From: Larix kaempferi
Taxonomy: Eukaryota > Streptophyta > Pinopsida > Pinales > Pinaceae
Assembly: GCA_027924585.1 (NCBI GenBank)
Contig: BSBM01000252.1
Span: 7,564,001 to 7,628,000 of the forward strand
Length of the DNA: 64,000 nt
Direction of reading: 5' to 3'
Of this stretch, positions 46,869-57,191 are shown piece after piece. Position 1 is the stretch's first letter. Every line of letters begins with the position of its first letter. The notes under the pieces were generated by a model. It saw only the letters and a list, made by a program, of their open reading frames with translations. It ran no database searches and was not told where the DNA came from. The position numbers were made by a program, and so were the translations under genes.

Positions 46869-48447
46869 TCACGAGGGGGAAGAAACCACTAAAACATGTG
46901 GAACATTTAGGAAAGTTTGATTACTAGGAGTCATGTGATGAGTGGGTGTCACATAGGAAAGCTGATTAATGGTCACAATCCTCCCATCATAGGGAAAATA
47001 CATCACTCGAAAGAGTGTGGACACTACATCTCTCGTAGCATAGACATAATCACGTCCAAGGAGCAGATTGAAATCTAAGGGACCTTGGAAAACCATGACA
47101 TCAATATAAACAGTTTTACCTCCCAAAGTGATAGGTAACTGAGGAAGGATCCATAAAGGTCCAGTAGGCCTTCTATTGAAAGCCAGTATCTGGTCAGTGA
47201 CTGGAACAAGCCGAGGAGAACCTATAGCTTTCCAAGCAGTTGAGGATAAAATACTAACAGAATCTCCCTCATCCACTATAGTGCGAAAGATTTCCTTATC
47301 GGAAATTCCTACATATATCTAGAAAGGAACACTTGAAGGAAGACGAGATTCTTCCAAACCATTCCATTCAAAGGAAATGACCTCAGTACTTGGAGGGGGT
47401 CCTGTGGAAATGGACATGGTTTCCCCTCGCCCAGAACAATCTGAACTGACTAGAAAAACATCAGCAGTTTCTATTTCACTCTCAACTGGAAGACTAGAAT
47501 GAGACAAAGATCATGTCATGGTGACTACTTCAGTCTGGACATTCTCCAATGAAACAGTGGGATCGAGTGGAGTTAATATCGACTCGACCACTTCAACTTC
47601 ACTCTTTGAAGAAGGAGTGGGATCGACCAAGGATGGATCTAGATTGACCGCTTCATCAACCAATGGGGGGTCAAGGGAAAACTTACGATATCCAGTTGGA
47701 AGGTGGTTCTGAGATACATTAATCTCTTCCAACAATTTTGAAGCTTCATCCATGCGTGGACAAAGGTAAGTACGATGCATGCCCTTGCATAACCAACAAG
47801 GGTTTGCAGCTCTACCCTTTCGACCCTTAATTACAATGTCACTAGTTGATGGGGCATCATCAGTATGATGTCCAGAGACTGATGACATGGGTTGTTCGGA
47901 ACGCGACCATATTTCTAAGACCTTGGAGATACCAGGGCATCTCTTAAGAAAATGGGACCCTTTGCAAAGTTTGCAAGGGAATTTCGGTTTACGCAAATTC
48001 GAAATAGATGTATCTATGTTCCCAGCATGATGATCAGTGGCTGGTGAGTCCCCAGCATGATGGTCAGAGGCTACGATTGTGACCTTCTGCTTGGTGTTCT
48101 TCTTCTTAATTTTCCTTTTCTTCTTCTTCTTCTCACTCGCCGTCTTACTAACATCAGAGTTTTCAGTAGGAGAAGAGGAAGAGAGGGAAGTCGATTCAAT
48201 TTTTGAGGAAGAAGGAGAAGGGTCATCATGAAATTGAGGATCATGTGATGAAGGACTTAGGTCCAACACAATTAGTGCACTTGGTGTAACTAGATTGGAG
48301 AATAACCATACTGGTAATCCTATCATCAATCTAGGAACACTCAACGTAGCCATAAAGGGAGGACCAACAGTTCCACAAGGGGGGAATAACAAATGGCACA
48401 CCCTGGAAAGGGGCGCCTTGGTTGGTAGTCCCGGAAGAATCTTCCAT
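46869..48447 (-). pseudogene. Gag-protease polyprotein of gypsy element
   Basis: The frame begins ATG at 48447 (MEDSSGTTNQG). A lysine-rich linker separates it from two zinc knuckles of the form C-X2-C-X3-H-X4-C (CKLCKGSHFLKRC and CWLCKGMHRTYLC). A retropepsin domain follows with IVDEGDSVSILSSTAW near 47270 and FNLLLGRDYVYA. The active-site motif is D-E-G, a variant seen in some plant gypsy proteins, in place of D-S/T-G. Damage is limited to one extra base in a C run near 48380 and two stops (47511-47513 and 47319), all otherwise in one frame. No polymerase follows. Confidence 0.85.
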
Positions 48448-48863
48448 ATTTGAATTCCCTATGAGTCTCTAAAGTACCACACAAGTCAAACACTACTCAA
48501 GTCTAAAAGCAACAAGCAAACTATGTGAATAGGAGTGGATGAAAAGTCAGGATCCTCACAGGATTATCAAGGCTTCGCAACTCGCTATATATCGTAGGGT
48601 CCAACAGTAAAACGCGACAAGGAGGATTGGGACCATACCCTTGCCTGAATACTCGACTACCTGGAATGTACGTGCGTAGTAATATCCCCGAGTGTTGTTC
48701 TCGGTGTATTGCAATGCCAAGACGGCCAAATGGTTAACTCAGTTGGTTTCAGGAATCCTAATGGTGTCTCCCGATATACTCAAGGTACGTGGGAGCTCAA
48801 ATCCGTAATGGTGTTGTCTAATGCACAACCGCACGGCACAAGACCTTCCTATATACTACCGAG

Positions 48864-48990
48864 TACGTGAAACACCTTTCGATATACGTCAAGTACGTGA
48901 AACACCTTTCGATATACACGAAGTACTTGGTGGGTACGTGAAAGAGCTTCGATATACCTTGATGGTACGTGAAAGAGCTTCGATATATTG
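48864..48990 (-). repeat. ACGTGAAA-containing short tandem repeats
   Basis: Four ACGTGAAA cores at 48864, 48894, 48935 and 48966 are followed by CTTCGATATA-like sequence at 30-41-bp spacing. ACGT cores are typical plant bZIP or bHLH sites, but a role is speculative. Confidence 0.65.
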
Positions 48991-49942
48991 GTTGGCACGT
49001 GGAAGACTACAATATCCCCATAATACAGTGCTGGAAAGTAACGACAGCTGCCACGTTTTACGACGCCGGAACACGTCTCTAACTTACACACAGTTACTAA
49101 ATGATTTTAACCTAATCCAGCGTTAATTTTATCTTGTACGGTTAGGTGGATGCATGAGGTGAGTACATAAACGTAAACATAATGCAGTCCTTAACTACAT
49201 TAAAAATGCACTCTTTTCTTTACTTTTCGATGAAAACTATTTAAGGTAAGGAGAGATTTTTCTTTCTTTCAAACCAAAAAGTACTCAAATAGCAACGAAA
49301 AGAAGAATTCTTTCCTAGAGTGCAATAACTCTAACTTTCCGCAATAATAAGCTAAAAAACGCAAAGAAAATGAAAGATGCGATGAATTTTAACAATGCAT
49401 AAGATAAAAATAATGAAGCGCTTTCAATTTTCACATGTATGTATCAAAAATGGAGCTTAATAACTAAACGCTTTTCATATCTATATATAGAAAGCGAGAG
49501 AATATGTACAACACTTACTCATTCAGAAATCCCCAAAGAAAAGAACGACAGGCACCCAAACAACTCAAAAGTACTCAAGAAAGGCTCAAAATCTACCAAA
49601 TGCAAACAAAACTCAATGATTGAGCAGGAGAAGGGTTTGGAGATCAGATGTAATGATCTGAATAGATCCAACAAGATCTGGTGGGGTGATCAAGGGTGTA
49701 AAGATCAAACCAACCGCTGGGGGATCGAAATTGCCCGCCACAACCAAGCCAAACACTTGACTGACTAAGCACCCAAAATCAACCAAAACACATCCAAACA
49801 AGGACTATGCTGGATCTAGGGGGTGTGTGACCACAATACACATCCTATAGGCCTCAAGCAATCAGACCAAAAACCCAAAAAAGGGAAAACCCTGTTGATC
49901 CCTAAGTTTCAAGAGATCGCTGCACCTTATACACAGGCAAGG

Positions 49943-49965
49943 TGCGACAGAGGGGGTCCGTCGCA
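49943..49965. repeat. GC-rich hairpin in leader
   Basis: TGCGACAGA, GGGGG loop, TCCGTCGCA. One position is off perfect pairing and would still form a G-U pair in RNA. Confidence 0.7.
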
Positions 49966-50253
49966 GGTTGTACACAGGCAAGGTGCGACACCATCGCAGT
50001 TTGGCTTCAGTCAAAGTGAGACGACCAGACAGTGGCGCAGGGAAGACTCAACCCAGGTGCGCCAGTCGAACTTTGAGCAGTAAAAGTGTGAGATCTCTTA
50101 AGGTAGAAGGGTAGGAGGCCTAATGATGATCCCAAAGAGAATCAAGGACACATATGAAACTCTTTAATGACAAAGATCTAATGGTAAGTAGGCTCAAAAG
50201 AATAGAAATGGCTCAGACAAAAGAGATGAAATCAATTCTATTGTTCGGTATCT

Positions 50254-50268
50254 CTAGTATGGTCGCCA
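50254..50268 (-). promoter_or_regulatory. Primer binding site, non-Met type
   Basis: On the minus strand TGGCGACCATACTAG begins a few bases inside the 5' LTR edge. TGGCGACC-type sites are known in Ogre/TAT-like gypsy lineages and were assigned there to an arginine tRNA. The tRNA assignment here is inferred. Confidence 0.55.
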
Positions 50269-50272
50269 AATT

Positions 50273-51389
50273 TGTTATCGAACAATCTACCAAGAGCGGA
50301 CTCAAGGCGTGATCTCCCTAGTTTAAGTGAATCTAGAACAAATAGGACAGAATACAAGACTCATTTCCTAGATCTAGTTACATATCGAGTATTTAGATAT
50401 CATACATTTCAGATTGTGGATCCCTCTCCTTGTTGTTGCTCCAAGTCCCCCAGTCATCAGTCTCCAGCTGCAAGACCTGTCAAGACAATATGGAAACAAT
50501 ACAAGCAGTACGATATATCTAAACAATAACTGATCTAAGTAAACGGTTAAGGAAGTAAACTACAAATAATAATCAACACGATAACATTTGTGGAAAGAGT
50601 TTGTATTACTGTATTAAAAATGGGAATACATAGAAAGGAGAAGAACACAACCAAATCCTTAACGTCGCATCCTCCATCCAACATGTCCAAGCCAAACCTC
50701 CAAGATGGTACAAGCTTCCCAAGATGATAAGGGATCACCAATGTGGATTCTACCAGCATAAGGATACTATAGACCTTCCCCCATTTGGAGTGGAGAGGAG
50801 CTTCACTTATATAAGGCTAAAGAGATAGGGTAGGTTGAGGATTAGGGGGAGATGGTTAAGGGATCCTCCCATTAGGTTAGGAACCGAAATTCCACCTCAC
50901 CTAGAGTCTAGGGATAGGTCTCCACCTCAACAAACTTCTAGAAAGACCTCTAGACTCCCCAAAGTAGCCTTTAACCAACCTCGTCGCACCTTGGTAGAGG
51001 ACACAGAGCGACAGAGGGGGTCTGTCGCACTTTGCCTGAGGACAACCTGCGACAGTGTCTCGCCCTAGCTGACCAAGAACTGCGACAGAGGGGGTCTGTC
51101 TCACCCTGTAGGAAGACAAAGTGCGACAACCTACTCAAAGAGGTCAACTAGGTAGGGAAATCTCTTAGTTGGATGTGTTTTATCCCATAATGAGTTTAGG
51201 GGTCAGAGCAAAGAGTTTACACAATGGTCAAGATGACGACATTATCACAACGGTCATGATGACGACACTTGGTCATAATGACGACGCTTGCAACAGTCAT
51301 GGTGACAACACTAGGTCATGATGACGACACTTGCAACACTTGCGACACTTGCAACACTTGCACAAGGGTGACGAGATTTTGGTGTAACA
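50273..51389 (-). repeat. LTR 2 of gag-protease element
   Basis: It is the partner of 42959-44032 with the same ends. It is 43 bp longer because of small insertions, including extra CACTTGC units near 51330-51360. It contains the perfect hairpin GCGACAGA-GGGGG-TCTGTCGC at 51008-51028 and an imperfect one at 51082-51102. Confidence 0.88.
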
Positions 51390-51612
51390 TAATTCCCCCC
51401 AAATCATGAAGCTGACGTAATGAGACAGGTGAAATGCTTTGTAGTAAGAAAAATGGCAAGGACTTGCTTATTGGAAGGAGCTACTGCAGAAATGACCTGA
51501 GATCCACAAGTCTCACAAAACATGGCTGTCGACCAACACACTACAGATCCATGATAGTAAAGACCGACCGAACACAATCATGGCTACTAGACACAATCGT
51601 AGATCCATGATG
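51390..51612 (-). repeat. 3' internal end of a second unit
   Basis: It matches 44033-44255 (the sequence beyond the PPT) and so lies outside what should be the element's 5' border. The match ends abruptly at 51612. Confidence 0.8.
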
Positions 51613-51743
51613 GGTGAGACCTCAGTCTGCTTGTAGATTGTTGTCGAAAGGGCCGGTGAAAAGGGGTTTTGTTGGTTCCTCGAACCGCTAAAAACCTGGG
51701 TCTACATTGGAAACCTCTAGAACAATTACTTAAGCCAAGAAAT
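51613..51743 (+). repeat. Inverted repeat, left arm
   Basis: About 125 bp starting TGAGACCTCAGTCTGC match the reverse complement of 52785-52912 with roughly ten differences. They lie just before the gag-like frame. Confidence 0.85.
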
Positions 51744-51787
51744 GGTTTCGTTGTCGCGCTAAGAATTTGTGATGAGTTGAGGTCGTG

Positions 51788-52780
51788 ATGTGTGACGAAG
51801 AAGAAGCTTCGTTGGGTATTGATTTTTGGCATCCAGACAAGAAAGAAATCTGGGCTTGGTGTGACAAGACAGAAAGAGATTTCGCAAGGAAAGAAAATAG
51901 GCACCCACATCTTTCTGATGTTCAGTGGTTGAAAAAATACCTGTGGAAAGACGTTCATGACGTATTTTGGGCATCTTTTGGAAACAAGCTACACGAGTGG
52001 TTGTCAAGGCTCGCAGAGCGCAGAAACTGTACCCCAGGAGAAGTACCGACCAAGTGGACACCAGAGCTCATTGAAAGGCTCAAAGCAGTAGATAGTCCAT
52101 TCATGCAAGCAGTCGACTTCTCGGTTGACAGTACACTACAGAGATCCGTGACGCAGTTCGCTGTAGACATGCTAAAGTCCTACAGCGCAGCCGAAGCAGA
52201 TATTTTCAAGGGTTTCATAGGTAAGTATCTGAACAACCTCAGTTTATACATTAAAATTCTTTTAGCCGAGAAAGGCGTTTTTAGAATGCAGTGAAATTTC
52301 TGAATCTGTAATGGTCAATAGCATTTATAGTGAGTCTGACGAAGAGACACATAATTTGAGAAGTGGAAAAAGATATAAATATACGCCTAAGAAGACGTCC
52401 ACTAAACATGGAATCCGCATAGATATTGATTCACAAGCCGAACCTGATAGCCAAACCGCACCTCCATCTTCCACCTATCATCCTATTACTCCGCATAATC
52501 CACCGGTTGTGAACACCACGCCTCCCATCGCACAAAATCCACCCGTTCAGAACCCCCCATTTGTGAATATCCCTAGCACTCAGAATATTCCGGATCAGAA
52601 CGTTCCGCGCAATACTACTTTTATTTTTACCGCTTAGCAACCTGCGAAGAACCCTACACCACCTAGAAGAAGCATGACTGATGATATTAAGATGTTGATA
52701 TTCAAAGGAACGGGTCTAGAGGACCCTGAGTAACATTGGTTTCTATGTGAAGCCGTATGGAGTGTTAAGCAAGTCCATGA
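51788..52780 (+). pseudogene. Gypsy gag with novel N-terminus and candidate intron
   Basis: Exon 1 (ATG 51788 to 52220) encodes about 144 residues rich in tryptophan and charged residues (DFWHPDKKEIWAWCDKTERD), with no recognised family. AG/GTAAGT at 52219-52226 and TTTTTAG ending 52284 define a possible 64-nt intron. Splicing joins exon 1 in phase to exon 2, which reads ECSEISESVMVNSI, then THNLRSGKRYKY and a proline-rich stretch. After one TAG (52636-52638) comes a Ty3/gypsy gag start, MTDDIKMLIFKGTGLEDPE, with a second stop (52731-52733). The gag is cut short by the right arm of the inverted repeat at about 52785. Confidence 0.6.
52221..52284 (+). other. Candidate 64-nt intron within gag
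   Basis: It begins GTAAGT and ends TTTTTAG, is AT-rich, and its removal restores one reading frame. Exon 1 otherwise meets a stop at 52292. The intron is near the minimum length for plants. Confidence 0.45.
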
Positions 52781-52784
52781 TTGG

Positions 52785-52912
52785 CTTAAGTAACTGTTCT
52801 AGAGGTTTCCAATGTAGACCCAGGTTCTTAGCTATTTGAGGAACCAACAAAACCCCTTTTCAACGGCCCTTTCGGCAACAATCTGCAAGCAGACTGAGGT
52901 CTCAACCGAGGT
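52785..52912 (-). repeat. Inverted repeat, right arm
   Basis: This is the reverse complement of the left arm at 51613-51743. It starts where the gag-like sequence breaks off. Confidence 0.85.
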
Positions 52913-54103
52913 GAAGGTATGGGGGAGATACGGAATCAGGTTTCCACAGCTACGTGATGAGTTGTTTAAACAGATCTAATAGGCAACGCGCCGTGGAGCT
53001 TGCGCTGCGGACTGACACTTATATGTGCTAAGATGCTGCGCAACTTGCACACCCAAGGGCTGTGCGATTTGGTTCTTATTCAATAGTAGGAAAACATCCC
53101 TGATAGCTGCGCTTCCTCCTCGAAACTTAACTACTTCAATTAACTATACTTCCACAAATATTATGCATCCACTGCTACCTTGTAATATTTATCCTATGGT
53201 TCATGCAATATGACAAGCATAATATACTACGCACTTCCGGTGCTGCGTACCATATAGACCCTATTCTATTAAGTGATTGTCCAACCGATTCATACATTCA
53301 AAGACTTAGAAATTCCTATGCATCTAGCATTCATCCATACATGTGAAACTTAACATACTATTCCCATCTCATTCCTTATAGAGAATACATACAAAAATAA
53401 ACACATAAACTGATAGCAAGATCTTAAGCATTCATCATAAGCAAATAACAAATGCAACCATGTAAACAATCACACAACACAGGATTTAACGTGGTTCACC
53501 CCTAGGATGGGAGCTACGTCCATAGGAATTGTTGTTGTATTAGTCTTTGGGAAGGGTACAACAGTTCCAGTCTCCGCACTCAACTGCAGACTCTCTTCTC
53601 TCGCAATAGGCCTCTGCACACACAGCTTGCAGAGCCTTTACAATGGCGAACTCAAAATAGGTTTTGCTTCAGATTATGCAATGAGAATTAAACCCAATCA
53701 ACAACAGCCCTTTCCCTTACAAAATGTGTCTTATTTATAGATCATGCTCGTAGGTCATGTCTTTACAATACATCGACAAAAACCCTAAGGTTCCCAAAAC
53801 TGGTGCAGATACCCGCCACCCTGCATGTCGTCGTCGCCAGGTCACTCCACATGCTTCGGCCACCTGACTGGGCCACTCACGGCTCTAACAGCCTTCTGAC
53901 AGCCGCAGTCATCACAAAACGGTTGCACTGCATCATGGCCTATCACTTTCTGTCCCTTTAGCCTGCCTGTCATCATTGAGTTAGTGGCCTAGCTCCTTAA
54001 CAGCTTGCTGCCACTCCCTTTTACAGGTCGCTTTCCTCTTTCTCCATTCTGCTTCTTACCCAAAATAGGTCGCTTACTCAGCTCAACCTTCCTCTATACT
54101 GTT
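52913..54103 (-). other. Probable LTR-containing region, unresolved
   Basis: It contains AACGTGGTTCACCCCTAGG at 53490 and a minus-strand TATAAATA (53733-53740), features common in plant LTRs. It lies downstream of the integrase fragment at 54281-54738, so it may be that element's 3' LTR. A matching LTR was not found. Confidence 0.35.
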
Positions 54104-54280
54104 TTACCAAAAATAGCTGTTGCGTAGGCAATGCGCACCAGCACTGTTGTGCCAAAATTGCATATGCACTCTGAGCTGCTCACTCCTCAAAACTGTGTCT
54201 TCTGACTTCGCAACCCAAAAGCTGCGCAGCTCCCAAAATTGTGTCCTTATCAAAATTGTGCCTACTTGGGCCACGCCCAA

Positions 54281-54738
54281 CACATAGTAATTTTTAAGAT
54301 AGAACCCATTTATGGGCTCCTTCAACACATTCCCTTCATAATATTCTAACTCATAAGCTCCCTTTTCTAAGACATGCCTCACAATGGAAGGACCATTCCA
54401 CATCAAGTTAAACTTGCTTTCCCCCAACAGTTCTTTAGCTTGGTCATATAAGAGAACCAAGTCACCCTCAGCGTATTGCCGAGGATGGACAAACTTATCA
54501 CAATGAACCTTGACACGACATTTATTAGCCTCTATAGCCACAACGGCATCTTGATGTTGCTCATCAAGTTTCTCAAGGTGGACTAAACGTTGTTCTAACT
54601 CCGAAGTGTCAAGAAAGAGCTTGATGGCTAGCTTCAAAGAAGGGATTTTGCATTCAATAGGAAGGACAAACTCCACTCCATTAACTAACTAGAAAGGTGA
54701 AAAACCAGTGGAAGTCTTTATTGCGGTTCGGTTCGGTT
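54281..54738 (-). pseudogene. Gypsy integrase C-terminal fragment
   Basis: The fragment reads RTAIKTSTGFSPF, TAG, LVNG, then VEFVLPIE, LEKLDEQ, YAEGDLVLLYDQA and WNGPSIVRHVLEKGAYEL. These are the end of the catalytic core and the GPY/F module of Ty3/gypsy (Athila/TAT-like) integrase. The TAG sits where related proteins have glutamine. The similarity stops abruptly near 54740, so the rest of pol has been lost. Confidence 0.82.
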
Positions 54739-55624
54739 GCATTTAATGATGGTGGTTGTTTGTTGTTGTTGATTCCTTTTTCTTTGGAATCTTTGAACAT
54801 ATGCAACCTTTTTGGCACTTTTATTGAAAGGGGAATGAGTCTATTTGTTAAAATGAAACATAGCTCAGAAACTCCCAACAATTCTAGGCCCCCTATGTTG
54901 TGGAGTACATAACCTCTTGAGGCAAAAAAATGGATGAAAGCAAAGCATTTGCACTTCTAGAGCATTTGAGTGTCCACTTGAGCATCCACAAGTACTATAA
55001 AAGATCAAAATTGGGTGGCCCATCTACCAAAGTACCCATATGTTTAAACCATCCCAAAAAGAACTACTAGTACATATTTGAGAGTCCACGGTATAACAAA
55101 CAAGGTTTTCTTAGTCCCAAGCATAAATAAAGAGTCGTCACTTTGCATGACATGGGTTGGATCCCAGCCTATACCAATAATAATTCACAAAATAATACTA
55201 CTCTCTTTTCCACTTGATCTCATATATTTGTCTTGCCATTTTTACCCTTTCGAAGTTTTATTGCACCTTCTGGGGCAATGGATCTGTTCATGTTACTATT
55301 TATGTTATAGCTTATAACCAATGTGCTACTTGACGTAAGATGAAGTCTAGGAGGTTGTCTAATTTTATATAATGGATTCATTGATTCTTTATTTTTTTTA
55401 TTTTAGTTAGTTCAAATTTTGTATGAAATTTCACATCAATGTGTTCATGTGGTGATGATGATGATGGTTAACAACATCAACTGAGACCAACTTTGGTCTA
55501 TTGGACCTTAAAAAAGGTAAGAATTACTTGGTCTCTTTACAGGAAACTTTAATGAATAGATATTATGGTAGAAGCATAAGGTGTATAGTACAAATCCTAG
55601 ATTATTTGTAGCTTGAAGGAATAA
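54739..55624. other. Unassigned DNA
   Basis: No gene recognised. The stretch ends at the left target duplication CCTAG (55625-55629). Confidence 0.4.
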
Positions 55625-55629
55625 CCTAG

Positions 55630-56004
55630 TGTGATGAACCTGCAATAATTAATTAATACAAATACACGAGATATCAAAAATAACAGAACTCAGAATCACT
55701 TTTATATTGATCACAGGTCACTTCGAGGGGGCAACCTCCTTTGAGAAAGTTCAATACAATTAACTTCACGGTGCCTTCATAGGCCTCAACACACACTTAT
55801 ATACTAAGTCTAGGCGCCAATACTATGAGTCAAAACCATGGGCCAATACAAACTATGGATCAACAAAACTATGGGCGACTTACAAAGCATATGTGCCAAC
55901 AACAATAACACAAACTATGGATCAACAAATACTACGGGATGACTTACAAAGCATATGCGTCCAACAACAATATACTAACAAAGTAAAGACATGGGTTCCT
56001 AACA
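55630..56004 (-). repeat. Gypsy 3' LTR (375 bp)
   Basis: In plus orientation it runs TGTGATGAACC to GGGTTCCTAACA. A minus-strand TATATAAG lies at 55796-55803. On its right, 56005-56018 (TAAGGGAGAGGGGA on the minus strand) is the polypurine tract. Confidence 0.94.
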
Positions 56005-56033
56005 TCCCCTCTCCCTTAGAAAAAGCTTTGTCG

Positions 56034-57191
56034 TCAAAGCTTTAGATGTGGAAATTGATGCAGAATCTGAAGGAGTGGGTCCCCTGTAGCATCCTCGGGT
56101 TGCATTCCGGGCCACTGGCGCCTTTTGAGTTTCAGGGAGGATTGCGTGGAAGGCTGTAGACGAAGAAGAACCATATCAGCGACATGAAAAGTGCGCGCAG
56201 AACGGTACTGATCGACTTGTTGTTTTAGTCGAATTCTTTCCATGTGAAGACTGTCCTGCAGAATGAGAAGAAGTTGATCGCGGTTTCGAAGAATTGAGTC
56301 AATTGCCTGAACTGGGGAGCTGCTGACAGTGTATGGAAGAAGAACTGGCGGTGCCTGTCCAGAGACTGCTTCATATGGTGTCCTTTTAGATGTGGTACTA
56401 TACCATTGGAGTGCTTCTAGGAAATCCATAGAAATAATTGTCCAAATCTGTGTAGGGATGGGCAAGGGTTCAAGCAGTCCCGAAAGGAGTGTCGTTTCAC
56501 CCTTGTTGACTTGGAAAGTATCACAATCAACCACCATTCGTTGAATTTTCATTTTCAGTCCCTGCCAAAAGAAGTTACATTGTTCCTGGTCATACGTTTT
56601 GAGGAACCCAGAGTGCCCTACTGATGAAGAAGCATGGAGTTCAGATTGCAACCAATTTGGAACAAGCAGAGAAATAGTTGTAAGAGAAACTGGGTCATCA
56701 AATGTGCGAGAAGGAGCATCTGCCACCATATTGTCCTTACCCTTCTGGTAAGTGGTCACATAGTCATAACCCATGAGTTGGATAACCCATTTCAAGTGTG
56801 CTGGGGAGGAGACCCATTGTTCTAGGAAATTTTCCAGACTCTGGAGATCAGCCTTGATGCATAAATAATTGCCCAATAGGGATGGTTGCCACTTCTGTAC
56901 TGCATGCAAAATAGCCATCATGTCCGGCTGAGATGTAGATACGGCTAAATGCTTACCGAAAAGGTCTCGTGAAGGCGGCAAGCCCACTGGTGCAACAAAG
57001 ACACCTGCATATCTATCCAAGGAAGTAGTGGAGACCGTTGGTGGGTGCATCTGAAGGGAATGGAGTTGAGCAATAACACCATGTGAATTTTTCTTAAGGA
57101 TATTTTCCAGGCGATGTGAACTGATGATGCGGAGAGACCCTGGTTGTAAGCCCATAAATTTGTTTTGTGTTCTATTGACTAAAAACTGCAT
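56034..57191 (-). pseudogene. Shrunken gypsy pol, 385-codon open frame
   Basis: One uninterrupted frame runs from the RT leader (YAGVFVAPVGLPPSRD) directly into late RNase H (MMAILHAVQKWQPSLLG and KGKDNMVADAPSR). It continues through the integrase zinc region to MDFLEALQ, jumps to the end of the core (WYSTTSKRTPYEAVSG), and jumps again from LKLKRR to the end of a chromodomain (PEDATGDP). The RT palm, the integrase D-D-E core and the GPY/F module are missing, so it cannot encode active enzymes. The preceding TAG (in FAEL-MQFL) separates it from protease. Confidence 0.88.

Larger units (their letters stand above)
48448..50253 (-). other. Long leader between primer site and gag
   Basis: About 1.8 kb lies before gag. 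It holds a short tandem repeat (48864-48990) and a GC-rich hairpin (49943-49965) related to those in the LTRs. No convincing ORF was seen. Confidence 0.5.
42959..51612 (-). mobile_element. Gag-protease-only gypsy element, tandem unit
   Basis: Two long LTRs (42959-44032 and 50273-51389) enclose 6.2 kb of internal DNA on the minus strand. It contains a gag-protease frame but no RT, RNase H or integrase. The primer site is not the Met type. The PPT at 44033 and the 223 bp beyond it are repeated at 51390-51612, outside the second LTR. This means a second unit once adjoined, giving an array of LTR, internal, LTR, internal. The layout fits non-autonomous TR-GAG-like elements, which depend on enzymes of other elements. 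Confidence 0.85.

Noticed and set aside
51600-52925. Mutator-like transposon with long inverted ends
   Set aside because: The arms are long enough, but no 9-bp or other duplication was found outside them and the interior looks like gypsy leader and gag. It is kept as an unexplained inverted repeat.
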